NCBI GenBank assembly: GCA_021819435.1
Contig: JAKARB010000009.1
Location: 124,001 to 188,000, forward strand
Direction: 5' to 3'
DNA from: Pseudomonadota bacterium
Lineage (GTDB): Bacteria > Pseudomonadota > Gammaproteobacteria > Burkholderiales > Burkholderiaceae_C
DNA: 64,000 nt
In this document: piece by piece, positions 63,862 through 64,000 of the stretch
How positions within the stretch are numbered: the stretch's first letter is position 1
Layout: the number at the start of each line of letters is the position of its first letter
Program-made: the position numbers and the translations under genes
The notes under the pieces: model-generated
Database searches by the model: none
What the model saw: the letters and a program-made list of their open reading frames with translations, nothing else
Told to the model about the DNA's origin: nothing

Positions 63862-64000
63862 GAACTCTCTCCAGGGATTCGCGAAATGCGTCGCGGAATT
63901 CGGTTTGTCAGCGCGGCAGTCTGCCACGTTCGTGTGAAGGCTTGTGAAGGCGATGCTCAAGGCACTTCGGGCGTAGCGGTCAGGCCGCCGACGCGCGGGT

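Overview
The window is a high-GC, gene-dense chromosomal segment of a betaproteobacterium, most likely order Burkholderiales (Leptothrix/Aquabacterium/Ideonella-like). I base this on the gene neighbourhoods (dprA-lysM divergent from def-fmt, yajC-secD-secF, lipB-lipA, hemJ next to hemB, tsaB-rimI-udg), the protein sequences and the uniform codon use. I saw no tRNA, rRNA, transposase, integrase or CRISPR array. Identifications come from reading motifs and family patterns; no database search was run.

Layout. 1-4.1 kb (minus): the start of an extracellular contractile injection system (eCIS) unit, a tape-measure protein followed by its AAA+ ATPase, which runs off the left edge. 4.3-6.2 kb: a LysR regulator divergent from two tautomerase-fold genes. 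6.3-8.2 kb: a decayed stretch with a C-terminally cut GNAT acetyltransferase and two 5'-truncated genes (cytochrome b561, MFS transporter) lying head to head across what looks like a deletion scar, then about 480 bases without a convincing gene. 8.2-15.3 kb: an envelope-sensing module made of a possible outer-membrane protein, a PAP2 phosphatase, an OmpR-type two-component system, two four-repeat DUF347/COG4705 membrane proteins, a lipoprotein, a second PAP2 protein and a PepSY protein. 15.6-23.2 kb: a nucleotidyltransferase, then housekeeping genes lipA, lipB, dprA, a LysM protein, def, fmt and htpX.

23.2-45 kb is a large MSHA-type type IV pilus locus on the minus strand. In order of transcription it reads mshI, J, K, L, E, G, two major-pilin-like genes, a DUF6701/MshQ-like protein, mshC, D, O, P, and a second, larger MshQ-like protein with a beta-solenoid and a LamG-like domain. 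A plus-strand CHASE-PAS-PAS-GGDEF-EAL protein sits between mshP and the larger mshQ-like gene. MshE carries an N-terminal MshEN-type c-di-GMP-binding region, so a pilus and a candidate controller of its c-di-GMP supply are encoded together. mshM, mshN, mshB, mshF and a prepilin peptidase were not seen.

45-64 kb: a DUF1631 gene; secF, secD and yajC ending in a very strong terminator; a ybeD-like gene; a PBP5-type carboxypeptidase; a hydrolase; a thioredoxin-like [2Fe-2S] ferredoxin; a VanZ protein; hemJ; hemB; a CorA-like transporter; a family 4 uracil-DNA glycosylase with a 9-bp coding repeat; rimI; tsaB; dacB (PBP4); a SemiSWEET; and a degenerate-looking SGNH lipoprotein. The hemJ-hemB gap holds a well-bounded candidate small RNA of about 112 nt on the minus strand and a separate plus-strand terminator just before hemB.
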